NCBI RefSeq assembly: GCF_001722335.1
Contig: NZ_MIHA01000002.1
Span: 338,274 to 402,273 of the forward strand
Direction of reading: 5' to 3'
Length of the DNA stretch: 64,000 bases
DNA from: Mycolicibacterium flavescens
Lineage (GTDB): Bacteria > Actinomycetota > Actinomycetes > Mycobacteriales > Mycobacteriaceae
Shown here: positions 10,376 to 21,055 of the stretch, piece after piece
How the letters are laid out: every line of letters starts with the position of its first letter
Position numbering within the stretch: the stretch's first letter is position 1
Notes under the pieces: model-generated
Seen by the model: only the letters and a program-made list of their open reading frames with translations
Told to the model about the DNA's origin: nothing
Database searches by the model: none
Position numbers and translations under genes: made by a program

Positions 10376-10645
10376 TCAGCAGACCGCGGGCGGCACCCAG
10401 GCGGACACCGCCGGGGGAACCCACGCGCACGCGCTGTGCGGGGGCGGGCCGTGCCAGCCGCGACCACGCCAGCCGTTGTCCCAGTCGTCCCACTCGTGGT
10501 CGTGTGGGCGGTCCAGTTTCCAGGTGACCGACGGCGAATCGGTGAGCGGCTGTTCGGCGTTGGCGACTCCGGTGCCGATCCCGAGCGCGGGGACCGCCAA
10601 CGTACCCGCCATGACCACTGCGCTTCCGATCATCTTCATCTTCAC
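10376..10645 (-). CDS. Small secreted protein, Trp/His-rich
   Basis: An 89-residue protein with a signal peptide (MKMKMIGSAVVMAGTLAVPA, predicted cut after VANA near residue 32). The short mature chain is rich in Trp, His and Asp (WKLDRPHDHEWDDWDNGW) and ends in two tandem AWVPPAV units flanked by two cysteines. The GTG at 10645 is preceded by AGGGG at ideal spacing; ATG codons 2 and 4 codons later are alternatives. Small exported proteins with this leader are common in mycobacteria, but the function is unknown. It lies convergent to tRNA-Cys. Confidence 0.72.
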   Translation of the reverse strand: MKMKMIGSAVVMAGTLAVPALGIGTGVANAEQPLTDSPSVTWKLDRPHDHEWDDWDNGWRGRGWHGPPPHSACAWVPPAVSAWVPPAVC

Positions 10646-10860
10646 GATCAAACCCCTATTGCAGCACTGTTTCGCGTACCGACCCGGACCGAGTTTATCT
10701 CGCGCCTCCACCTGACGCGGTGACTGGTCGATCGGCAAATTCGTTGTGCCGCAACCACGGATGCGCTGATACCGGGCCGACCCCAGGCTGATGGACCGCG
10801 GCCGGTTTGCCTGCGCCGGGCGGCTCCGCACTCGGCGGGGTCCACCGCAAACTGACCGAC

Positions 10861-12081
10861 TCATTCGACGGCGAGGTCGAGATGGTCGAGGCGCCTGACC
10901 AAGAGGCTCGGCAGCCACCTTCCCCGGCGGCTGGCGGTGAAAGAGCGTGTCTCGTGCAGGAGGAAGCGCAGGACGACGCGGGCTTCCATTCGTGCCAGCG
11001 CGGCGCCGACACAGAAGTGCACGCCTTTGCCGAAGGCGACGTGACCTTTGCCGCGAGGTCGGTCGAGTAGTAGTCGATCGGGCTCGTCGAAATGGTCCGG
11101 ATCGCGATTCGCCGCTCCCCACAACAGGAGCAGCCGCGAATCCGCCGGCAATGCCACACCGCACAGTTCGGTGTCGACGACGACGTGCCGGTAGTGAGCA
11201 CGGAACGGCGGCTCGAAGCGCAGGACCTCCTCGATGAAAGGGCCGAGCAGTTCGGGGGTTTCGCGGACCTGCTGTTGGATGTCGGATCGAGTCGCCAGCA
11301 GCCAAGCGGCCGAACCCAGAAGGGAGGCGGTGGATTCCCCTCCCGCGCTGAACAGTGTGGCCATCATGGCCAGTGCCGTGGTGTCGCTCATCTCACTGCG
11401 CGCACGCGCCGTGGCGAGGTCACCGATCAGATCGTCGCCCGGATCGCTCAGCGCGTTCTCGAACTGCTCGGTGATGTAGGCGGCCAGTTCCATCACCGCT
11501 GTACCTGCTTGCGCCATCTGGTCGTCGGTCACCAGGCCCTCGACCACCTGCGTCGCGGCGTAACCCCACCGGATGAGCCTGTCGACATCGCGGTCGGGGA
11601 CCCCGATGATGCGGGCGACGATCATCATCGGTAGGCGGTTGGCGATTCCCGCCATCCACTCTATGCCGCTGCCACGAAAGGCGTTGCCCCACAAGCTGTG
11701 CGCTGTCTGGTCGATGTACGGTTCGAAAGCCGCGATCCGTTTGGCGGCCAGGTGGGGGAGCAGCATCTTGCGGTGGGCCGAATGAGCGGGTTCATCAGCT
11801 GTCGCCAATGCCTGGGTGGGACCGCCGATTTCGCCGATATGGAATTCGTCGACGGAACCGTCGGGCCGGTACATCATGGTCGCTGTCAGGTTCGACGAGA
11901 ACTCGTCGCATCGAGTGACAGCTTCCTCGACTGCTGCCCAGCTGCTGACGGCGTAGAAATCGGACTCGCCGATCCGGTGGACAGCGCCTGAGCGATGCAT
12001 CAGCGCGTACAGCGGATAGGGATCCTGAACGTAGCGGTCCTCGAAGAGTGCCAGGCCGAGGCTGCCGTCCAGCGTGCGCAT
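10861..12081 (-). CDS. Cytochrome P450 monooxygenase
   Basis: A 406-residue soluble bacterial P450. It has the I-helix oxygen-activation motif FSAGGEST, the K-helix ExxR in EEVLR, and the heme-ligand loop FGKGVHFCVG whose Cys binds heme iron. The substrate is unknown; no ferredoxin or reductase gene is adjacent. The gene is transcribed divergently from a TetR regulator across a 185-base gap, an arrangement that suggests the regulator controls the P450. The ATG at 12081 gives a normal N-terminus leading into FEDRYVQDPYPLYALMHRSG. Confidence 0.93.
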   Translation of the reverse strand: MRTLDGSLGLALFEDRYVQDPYPLYALMHRSGAVHRIGESDFYAVSSWAAVEEAVTRCDEFSSNLTATMMYRPDGSVDEFHIGEIGGPTQALATADEPAHSAHRKMLLPHLAAKRIAAFEPYIDQTAHSLWGNAFRGSGIEWMAGIANRLPMMIVARIIGVPDRDVDRLIRWGYAATQVVEGLVTDDQMAQAGTAVMELAAYITEQFENALSDPGDDLIGDLATARARSEMSDTTALAMMATLFSAGGESTASLLGSAAWLLATRSDIQQQVRETPELLGPFIEEVLRFEPPFRAHYRHVVVDTELCGVALPADSRLLLLWGAANRDPDHFDEPDRLLLDRPRGKGHVAFGKGVHFCVGAALARMEARVVLRFLLHETRSFTASRRGRWLPSLLVRRLDHLDLAVE

Positions 12082-12266
12082 GCGTCAACGCTGAGCGGTG
12101 GTCATCGCAGTGTCAACGGCCGCGGCACAGATCGGCATGGCTCCTGTCCGATGTCGACCGCTGCTGTCTCAGCTCGGGTCGTTGACCTGCGCGAAGCGGG
12201 CGATACAGCATCCACGCCGTCTCAAAGCTGAGAAGATGCCCGCGACGACGTTCGGAGGAGCAGGTG

Positions 12267-12815
12267 ATGGCCCGGCCCGACTGGGTGGTTGGCGGTGATC
12301 GGCGGGCGGCAGCCGCAGAGCGGATCTACGCGGCGGCCACTGAACTCGTGCTTCGTGACGGGCTGGAGGCGTTCGACATCGACACCCTGGCTTCGGCCGT
12401 GCACTGCTCGCGCGCCACCGTCTACCGCTATGCGGGCGGGAAGGCGCAGATCCGTGACGCCGTACTGATGCGGTTGTCGGCCGGGATCGTCGCCGCGGTC
12501 AGAGAAGCGGTCGAGGGATCGGTCGGCCCACAACGGGTGATCACGGCGATCGCGGTGGCGCTCGAGCAGATCCGCTCCGATCGGTTGCGTCGGTTGATGT
12601 TCGCCACCCGAGCACCGGAGGTCGCGGGTCTGCACTCCTCAGAGGTGCTGAGCCGGTTGGCGGCGGATCTGGCGGGGATCACCGACGACGACCTTGCGGC
12701 CGCGCAATGGATCGTCCGCGTGGTCGTTTCGCTGGCGTACTGGCCCATCGGAGATCACCGGGAAGAGGAGCAGGTGATCCGGCGCTTCGTCGCACCCGCC
12801 TTCGGCGGCGACTGA
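12267..12815 (+). CDS. TetR-family transcriptional regulator
   Basis: A 182-residue protein with an N-terminal TetR helix-turn-helix: AAERIYAAATELVLRDGLEA, then FDIDTLASAVHCSRATVYRYAGGKAQIRDAVL. The C-terminal ligand domain is not diagnostic. GGAGGAG at 12254-12260 favours the ATG at 12267 over the GTG three bases earlier. An inverted repeat TCTCA-AAGC-TGAGA at 12220-12233 could be its own operator. It is divergent from the P450 gene, its likely target. Confidence 0.88.
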   Translation: MARPDWVVGGDRRAAAAERIYAAATELVLRDGLEAFDIDTLASAVHCSRATVYRYAGGKAQIRDAVLMRLSAGIVAAVREAVEGSVGPQRVITAIAVALEQIRSDRLRRLMFATRAPEVAGLHSSEVLSRLAADLAGITDDDLAAAQWIVRVVVSLAYWPIGDHREEEQVIRRFVAPAFGGD

Positions 12816-12818
12816 CCG

Positions 12819-13475
12819 TCAGCGGCGCCGTTGCCCGGCGGCGAACCGCAGATCCGAGACCAAGGCCTGGAAGGCCTGCTCGCGATCTTCGGGCGGTCCG
12901 CGCAGCACCGAGGACGGATGGGGACTGACGACGACGGCCGGATCGATCCCGAGTTCGCCGGCGTCTGGCAGGTCCAGGACCTCGCCGCGGTGCTGCGTGA
13001 GGCGAAATGTACTGCCCAGCAACGACTGTGCGGCCGTCGCGCCCATCAACACCAGCACGTCGGGCTGCACAACGGCCAATTCGGCGAGCAACCACGGCCG
13101 GCACGCCACCACCTCGGTGCGGCTCGGCGTCTTGTGGATGCGGCGCGTACCGCGCTCGGGAAGCGTGAACTTGAAGTGCTTCACCGCATTGGTCACGTAC
13201 AGCCCGTCACGGTCGACACCCGCCTCGACGAGCGCCTTGTCGAGCAACCGGCCGGCCGGGCCGACGAACGGTTCACCAGCCTTGTCCTCCTGATCACCGG
13301 GTTGCTCGCCGACCAGCATCATGTCCGCGCGCTCGGAACCGCCGCCGAACACCACCTGCGTCGCGTCCAGATGGAGGTCACACCCTTTGCAACCGTGTGC
13401 TGCGTCGGCCAACACCGTCAGATCGGAGGTGTCGGGCACGAACTCCGCTGCGGTACGGGAGGTCCGGGTGGCCAT
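12819..13475 (-). CDS. udgX: UdgX-type uracil-DNA glycosylase
   Basis: A 218-residue Fe-S uracil-DNA glycosylase. The UdgX hallmarks are GEQPGDQEDKAGEPFVGPAG (residues 56-75) and an extra R-loop with RRIH, whose His114 corresponds to the residue that in characterised UdgX covalently traps the uracil site. Candidate cluster ligands are C29, C32, H100 (NAVKHF, where ordinary family-4 enzymes have Cys) and C125. Motif HPSSVLR lies near the C-terminus. UdgX therefore forms a stable covalent complex with uracil DNA rather than only excising the base. The ATG at 13475 was chosen because the longer frame upstream is not protein-like. It is convergent with the TetR gene, 3 bases apart. Confidence 0.9.
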   Translation of the reverse strand: MATRTSRTAAEFVPDTSDLTVLADAAHGCKGCDLHLDATQVVFGGGSERADMMLVGEQPGDQEDKAGEPFVGPAGRLLDKALVEAGVDRDGLYVTNAVKHFKFTLPERGTRRIHKTPSRTEVVACRPWLLAELAVVQPDVLVLMGATAAQSLLGSTFRLTQHRGEVLDLPDAGELGIDPAVVVSPHPSSVLRGPPEDREQAFQALVSDLRFAAGQRRR

Positions 13476-13695
13476 GGCGGTGGAATACCCGGCCGAACGG
13501 TTTTCACCCGCGCGGTTCGGCTGTGGGAGGCCGAAATTGGCGCGCGCGCAAATGCGGCGGGACGCGGTGTAGGCGCGGTCACGTCGGGTACGCGGAGGTG
13601 ACGTTACCGGGCAATGTGCCATGAAAGTGCAGGCAAATGGCCTGTGAGAGGCTACTGTTCCGGATGGCGAAGGAATTGACACTGGGAGGATATGG

Positions 13696-14136
13696 ATGAG
13701 CGCGTATCAGACCGTCTTGGTAGGCACGGACGGATCGGACTCGTCGCTTCGCGCGGTCGAGAAAGCTGGTCAGATCGCCGGTGACGCCAAGCTGGTCATC
13801 GCCACGGCGTACTTCCCCCAGAACGAAGACCAGCGCGCAGCCGACGTGCTCAAGGACGAGGGCTACAAGATGGCCGGCAACGCGCCCATCTACGCGATCC
13901 TGCGCGAGGCGAAGGAACGCGCCCACCAGGCGGGCGCCACGAACGTCGAAGAGAAGGCCGTCGTCGGCGCCCCCGTCGACGCGCTGGTCGAGCTCGCCGA
14001 GGAAGTCAAGGCCGATCTGCTGGTCGTCGGTAACGTCGGCCTGTCCACGATCGCCGGCCGCCTGCTCGGTTCCGTTCCCGCCAACGTCGCACGCCGGTCC
14101 AAGTCCGACGTGCTGATCGTGCACACCACGCCGTAA
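13696..14136 (+). CDS. Universal stress protein (Rv1636-like)
   Basis: A 146-residue single-domain UspA-fold protein. It starts with the usual YQTVLVGTDGSDSS strand-loop and ends with the nucleotide-binding pattern G-x2-G-x9-GS in GNVGLSTIAGRLLGS, followed by VLIVHTT. The M. tuberculosis orthologue at this location binds cAMP and ATP. A GGGAGG ribosome-binding site sits just upstream of the ATG. A TACTGT hexamer (about 13653) may be the -10 box. The last 131 bases overlap the 3' end of the convergent lnt-like gene. Confidence 0.93.
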   Translation: MSAYQTVLVGTDGSDSSLRAVEKAGQIAGDAKLVIATAYFPQNEDQRAADVLKDEGYKMAGNAPIYAILREAKERAHQAGATNVEEKAVVGAPVDALVELAEEVKADLLVVGNVGLSTIAGRLLGSVPANVARRSKSDVLIVHTTP

Positions 14137-15472
14137 CCACCACCAGCGCCGTCACCGGCAGCCAGTCGCCGAATCGCCGGTAGCCGGTGTCGCGCGCGGT
14201 CAGCGGCACGTCCACCACGACGACACCCTGCTCGGCTGCGGGCATCCACGCCAGTGCCCGCCCGCGCGCGTCGAACGCCGAGCTGACGCCGGACAACGCC
14301 GCGTGGACCGCCGGCAGGCCCACCTCGACGGCGTGGACTGCGGGCATGCTCGCCAGCTGCGGCTGAGCCCAGCTGCCCTGGTACGACGAGGTCGAACTCT
14401 GGTAGGCCACCAGCTGCGCGCCGCGGCGCGCCTGTTCGCGGGACAGGTCGGAGAACAACGTCTCGAAGCTGATGAGCGGGCCGACGGCGACTCTGTCGGT
14501 GTGCAGGACGACGGGTCCCGGGCCGCGTCGACGGTCTTCGGCGGCGGCCCGCGTCGTCGCCGTGAACCGCTCGAGGACCGGCCGCAGCGGAACGTACTCA
14601 CCGAACGGCACCAGCCGGGTCTTGGCGTACGCCCCGCGCACCCCGTCCGGGCCGACGAGCGCCGACGTCTTGTAGATGCCGCCCGTCGGTCCGCGGGCGT
14701 CGACGTTGACCAGCAGATCGGCGCCCACCCGCCGTGACAGCGCGCTCAGCCGCTGCGCGACCTCCGGATGCGAGGTCAGGTCCACCCCGACACTGCTCTC
14801 ACCCCACACGACCAGATCCACTTGTTGCCCGGCCAGGCCCTCGGTCAGCGTTGCGCTGTCGAGGTCGCCGGGCTGCACCAGCGCGACCCGCACCGTCGGC
14901 CCGGGTGTCGGCGCCGGGGCGAGCCAGAACCACGCCGGGCCGGCCGCGGCCAGCAGCACGGCGAGGACGGCCGGAACCGCCTTACGCGTCAGCACCGCAC
15001 CGGCGACCGCCGTGTTGGCCGCCACCAGCAGCGCGCTGACCAGCCATACCCCGCCCAGCGACGCGGGCGCCAGCGTCAGCGGCTGGTTCCACTGCGAGGC
15101 CCCGAGCAAGGCCCACGGTCCGCCGAGCCGGTCCCAGGACCGCACCGTCTCGGCGAGGATCCACAGCGACGGCAGCACCGCGACGGCCGTCGACCACCGG
15201 CGGGTCGTCAGCTCGCCGGCCAGCAACCGGTGTGCGGCCCACCCGAACGGCAGCCACAGTGCGCCCAGCGCCGCGGCGAGCACCAGAAGCATGGGACCGG
15301 CGAGCGGCCACAGCCAGTGCTGGGTGACGGCGATGAACGCGGCGAGACCGCACCATGCGCGCACGGCGCCCTGCGCGGGTGTCGGGGCGGCGCGGACGAC
15401 GAGCAGCAGCGGGACCAGACCGATCCACGCCAGCCACCACCACGCGGGGGCCGGGAACGCGAGCGAGGGCAA
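14006..15472 (-). CDS. lnt: Apolipoprotein N-acyltransferase homologue lacking the catalytic Cys
   Basis: A membrane protein with about six N-terminal TM segments (residues 1-185) and a nitrilase-like domain (about 194-420), the layout of Lnt, which adds the third acyl chain to lipoproteins. Of the Glu-Lys-Cys triad, E225 (WGESSVG) and K284 (YAKTRLVPFGEY) are present, but the Cys position in the usual ICFE motif is Ser335 (LISFETLF). Activity is therefore doubtful. The TTG at 15472 truncates the first helix; the frame is open upstream to the aldolase stop, where a rare start (CTG 15517 or ATT 15514) would restore it. The 3' end overlaps usp by 131 bases. Confidence 0.85.
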   Translation of the reverse strand: MPSLAFPAPAWWWLAWIGLVPLLLVVRAAPTPAQGAVRAWCGLAAFIAVTQHWLWPLAGPMLLVLAAALGALWLPFGWAAHRLLAGELTTRRWSTAVAVLPSLWILAETVRSWDRLGGPWALLGASQWNQPLTLAPASLGGVWLVSALLVAANTAVAGAVLTRKAVPAVLAVLLAAAGPAWFWLAPAPTPGPTVRVALVQPGDLDSATLTEGLAGQQVDLVVWGESSVGVDLTSHPEVAQRLSALSRRVGADLLVNVDARGPTGGIYKTSALVGPDGVRGAYAKTRLVPFGEYVPLRPVLERFTATTRAAAEDRRRGPGPVVLHTDRVAVGPLISFETLFSDLSREQARRGAQLVAYQSSTSSYQGSWAQPQLASMPAVHAVEVGLPAVHAALSGVSSAFDARGRALAWMPAAEQGVVVVDVPLTARDTGYRRFGDWLPVTALVVVTAWCARSARRTWTGVRRWRERNRAGGRRSWTGRRYRRPADRP

Positions 15473-15513
15473 CGCGCCGGCGACCAGCGCCGACGCGTAG
15501 CCCCGCAGCGGAA

Positions 15514-16398
15514 TCAGGTCGCGGACGCCTTGGCGATCGCCGCGATCGCCTCATCGAGGGTGGAGTTGAACTCCTCGTCGCTCTGCTGAGCGCTCAGGCC
15601 CTCGGTCAGCGCGCGCGAGAAGCTGGCGATCACACCGATGTTGCGGGTCAGCTTCTCGTTGGCGACGTCCCGGCTGTAGCCACCCGAGAGCGCCACCACC
15701 CGCACCACCTTCGGGTGGTCGACGAGGTCCTTGTACAGGTTGTCGGTGTCGGGCAGCGTCAGCTTGAGCATGACCTTCTTGTCATCGCCGAGCTTGTCGA
15801 CTCCGGCGAGCAGCGCGGCCTTGAGCTGTTCCTCGGCCTCGGCCTTCTTCGGGCTGTTGATGTCGACCTCGGGTTCGATGATCGGCACCAGCCCCTTGGC
15901 CAGGACCTGCTCGGCGACCTCGAACTGCTGGTCGACGACGGCCTGCAGACCCGAGCCCGGAAGCTTGATCACCGAGCGTTCCTTGGTGCCGAAGATGCCC
16001 TTCTCGACGGCGCGGTCGAGCAGGTCGTCGAGGCCGGGCATCGGCTTCATCGTCTGGGCGCCGTCCTTCTCGTCGGCCAGGCCCTTGTCGATCTTGAGGA
16101 ACGGGACGATGTTCTTGACGTTCCACAGGTAATCCGCGGTCGGACGGCCCTCGATCTCGCGGTCCATCGTCTGCTCGAACAGGATGGTCCCCATGATGCG
16201 CTCGGAGTCGAAGGCCGGGCTGGTGATGATGCGGCTGCGCATCTCGTGCACCAGGTCGAACATCTGGTCTTCACCGGAGTAGCTGTCCTCCGGGATGCCG
16301 TAGAGCTTCAGCGCCTTCGGAGTGCTGCCGCCGCTCTGGTCGAGTGCCGCGATGAACCCTGCGCCGCTCTGCGCCTTCTTCAACTGATCGTCATTCAT
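15514..16398 (-). CDS. fba: Fructose-bisphosphate aldolase, class I
   Basis: A 294-residue class I (Schiff-base, metal-independent) aldolase that cleaves fructose 1,6-bisphosphate in glycolysis or makes it in gluconeogenesis. Visible features are [17 protein letters not shown] at the N-terminus, FLKIDKGL, the strand [10 protein letters not shown] and the lysine-bearing strand VMLKLTLP. Mycobacteria also have a class II enzyme elsewhere, so this is usually a second, oxygen- or metal-conditioned form. The ATG is preceded by GAGGAG. The lnt-like gene follows on the same strand with little or no gap. Confidence 0.95.
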   Translation of the reverse strand: MNDDQLKKAQSGAGFIAALDQSGGSTPKALKLYGIPEDSYSGEDQMFDLVHEMRSRIITSPAFDSERIMGTILFEQTMDREIEGRPTADYLWNVKNIVPFLKIDKGLADEKDGAQTMKPMPGLDDLLDRAVEKGIFGTKERSVIKLPGSGLQAVVDQQFEVAEQVLAKGLVPIIEPEVDINSPKKAEAEEQLKAALLAGVDKLGDDKKVMLKLTLPDTDNLYKDLVDHPKVVRVVALSGGYSRDVANEKLTRNIGVIASFSRALTEGLSAQQSDEEFNSTLDEAIAAIAKASAT

Positions 16399-16406
16399 CT
16401 ATGTCT

Positions 16407-16439
16407 CCTCACAGACTTCAGTCCCCTCACAGACTTCAG
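16407..16439. repeat. 15-base tandem repeat in the fba leader
   Basis: CCTCACAGACTTCAG occurs at 16407-16421 and again at 16425-16439 (18-base period). On the minus strand each copy ends in TGAGG, so the ribosome-binding sequence of fba is duplicated. Confidence 0.85.
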
Positions 16440-16444
16440 CGATA

Positions 16445-16450
16445 ACCCTA
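16445..16450 (-). promoter_or_regulatory. Probable -10 box of fba
   Basis: TAGGGT on the minus strand fits the mycobacterial SigA -10 pattern TANNNT. Transcription would begin near 16438, so the leader would contain both copies of the 15-base repeat. No convincing -35 was seen. Confidence 0.45.
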
Positions 16451-16527
16451 GGCCAGCGCGTTTTCGGCGTCGCCGCGGCCCGGCGTGCTGCCCATCTTCG
16501 TGGCTCCCGCGCTCCCGCGCAGCGCGA

Positions 16528-17376
16528 TCAGCGCAATACCCGGTCGAACTGCCGGAGCGGATGCACGCCGTGCAACTCCCGGTACGACGGTGGACGGCGG
16601 CCGCCGGCGTCGGTGATCCCGTACTCGCGCGCGAGTTCGGCGCCGATGAAGGTCTGGCCGCTCTTGTCCGGCAGCGCGCCGTCGCGGTAGAGCGCCCAGA
16701 CGAGGTGGCCGGTGAACTCGGGTGTCTCGGCGTTGTCGAGCAGGTGGGCGAATTTGTCGGGGGCGGCTTCGATCATCGCCGTGAAGCGTTCGGTGAGCAG
16801 CACGCCCATCCAGATCGAGGCGGTGGCTATGCCGAAGTCGCGGAAGTCGACCGCCATGTCGGCGGCCATCTTGTCGACGCCCGCCTTGTGCACGCCGTAG
16901 GCCGGACCGAAGACGTAGTGCGCGGCGCCCGGGGCCGAGGTGAACACCACCAGCCCGCGCCGCTGCGGCAGCATCAGCGGAGCGGCGTACACCGTCGCGA
17001 CGTAGGCGCTGCGCAGCCCGACGTCGAAGATGTCGGCGAGGTCGACGGACTCCTCCCAGAACCGGGTGCGGGCCATCATCGTGTCGCGGATCATCGCGGC
17101 GTTGTTGACCAGGATGTCGAGCCGGCCGTGGTCGGTGCCGACCCGGTCGAACAGCGTCCTGGTCTGCTCGTCGTCGGCGTGGTCGACGGCCACCGCGATC
17201 CCGGTGCCGCCGGCCGCCGTCACCAGCTGCGCGGCGCGGTGGATGCCGTCGCTGCGCCCGGTGACGTACACGGTGCAGCCGTGGCTGCCGAGCGCGTGGG
17301 CGATGCCCAGCCCGGCGCCGCGGCTCGCCCCGGTCACGACCGCGACCGGCGCGTCTACCAACCGCGTTCTTTCCAC
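16528..17376 (-). CDS. Short-chain dehydrogenase/reductase
   Basis: A 282-residue classical-type SDR. It has the cofactor loop TGASRGAGLGIA (TGxxxGxG, about residue 15), NNAA (about 90) and the catalytic YGVHK (YxxxK, about 160) with an upstream FTSAP serine. The substrate is unknown. The GTG at 17376 overlaps the end of the MBL-fold gene by 22 bases; a TTG at 17361 would shorten the protein by five residues. The overlap implies co-transcription with that hydrolase. Confidence 0.9.
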   Translation of the reverse strand: MERTRLVDAPVAVVTGASRGAGLGIAHALGSHGCTVYVTGRSDGIHRAAQLVTAAGGTGIAVAVDHADDEQTRTLFDRVGTDHGRLDILVNNAAMIRDTMMARTRFWEESVDLADIFDVGLRSAYVATVYAAPLMLPQRRGLVVFTSAPGAAHYVFGPAYGVHKAGVDKMAADMAVDFRDFGIATASIWMGVLLTERFTAMIEAAPDKFAHLLDNAETPEFTGHLVWALYRDGALPDKSGQTFIGAELAREYGITDAGGRRPPSYRELHGVHPLRQFDRVLR

Positions 17377-18029
17377 TCGGCCAGATGCGGGCGCTCGGCG
17401 CCGAGCGTGGTGTCGTCGCCGTGACCGGGATAGACGACGGTCGAATCGCCGTAGACGTCGAACACCCGGGTGCTCACATCACCCAGCAGCTGCTCGAAGG
17501 CGCCGTCCTCCCACGTCTTGCCGACCCCGCCGGGGAACAGGCAGTCACCGGTGAACAGGTGCGTCGCCTCCGGGTCGGCGCCGTCGAGCGCCAACGCCAC
17601 CGAGCCGGGGGTGTGGCCCTGCAGGTGGATGACATCGAACGACAGGTCGCCGACCTCGACGGTGTCACCGTGCGCGAGAAGACGATCCGGCGGCACGGGC
17701 AGCGGTTCGGCGTCGAGACGGTGCGCGGCGGTCGGCACACCTGTGGCCTTGGCCACTTCCTCGAGCGCCTGCCAGTGGTCGAAGTGCTGGTGGCTGGTCA
17801 CGATCAGCGACAGTTTCGGCGCGTGTTCGGCGATCAGGCCGAGCAGCACCGAGGCGTCGTTCGCCGCGTCGATGAGCAGCGTCTCACCGGTCCGGGAACA
17901 GGTCACCAGGTAGGCGTTGTTGTCCATGGGACCCACCGAAGCCTTGATGATCGTCGCTGCGGGGAGGGTGCGACGCGCTGCGGTTCCGGGGTCGGTGTGG
18001 CCGGTGTAGTTGTCGTCGACGGCGGTCAT
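17355..18029 (-). CDS. MBL-fold metallohydrolase (Rv1637c-like, glyoxalase II type)
   Basis: A 224-residue metallo-beta-lactamase-fold hydrolase. The metal motif HxHxDH appears as SHQHFDH, followed by GHTPGSVAL, GDCLFPGG and YPGHGDDTT, all standard metal-ligand positions of the glyoxalase II-like branch, which hydrolyses thioesters or related substrates. The ATG at 18029 is preferred; a GTG three codons earlier is possible. It is divergent from uvrA across 75 bases and overlaps the downstream SDR gene. Confidence 0.92.
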   Translation of the reverse strand: MTAVDDNYTGHTDPGTAARRTLPAATIIKASVGPMDNNAYLVTCSRTGETLLIDAANDASVLLGLIAEHAPKLSLIVTSHQHFDHWQALEEVAKATGVPTAAHRLDAEPLPVPPDRLLAHGDTVEVGDLSFDVIHLQGHTPGSVALALDGADPEATHLFTGDCLFPGGVGKTWEDGAFEQLLGDVSTRVFDVYGDSTVVYPGHGDDTTLGAERPHLAEWKERGW

Positions 18030-18104
18030 GTTGCTCACGGTATCGGGCTTGTCGGTAGGGGCACATAGAGTGGGCTACAACCATGTCTTGGGAGGATTCA
18101 CCGG

Positions 18105-21008
<2,904 letters not shown>

Positions 21009-21055
21009 CGGTGCCGTACCTTTACGAATACTGTGCGTTGTGTCACATTGATGCA

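Noticed and set aside
12220..12233. TCTCA-AAGC-TGAGA as a TetR operator between the P450 and TetR genes
   Set aside because: The arms are only 5 bases, so it is too weak to list as a feature; noted in the TetR entry as a possibility.
18030..18104. LexA boxes upstream of uvrA (and in 4751-4897 upstream of uvrB)
   Set aside because: I looked for TCGAAC-N4-GTTCGA-like sites in both gaps and found none; SOS control from these promoters is not supported.
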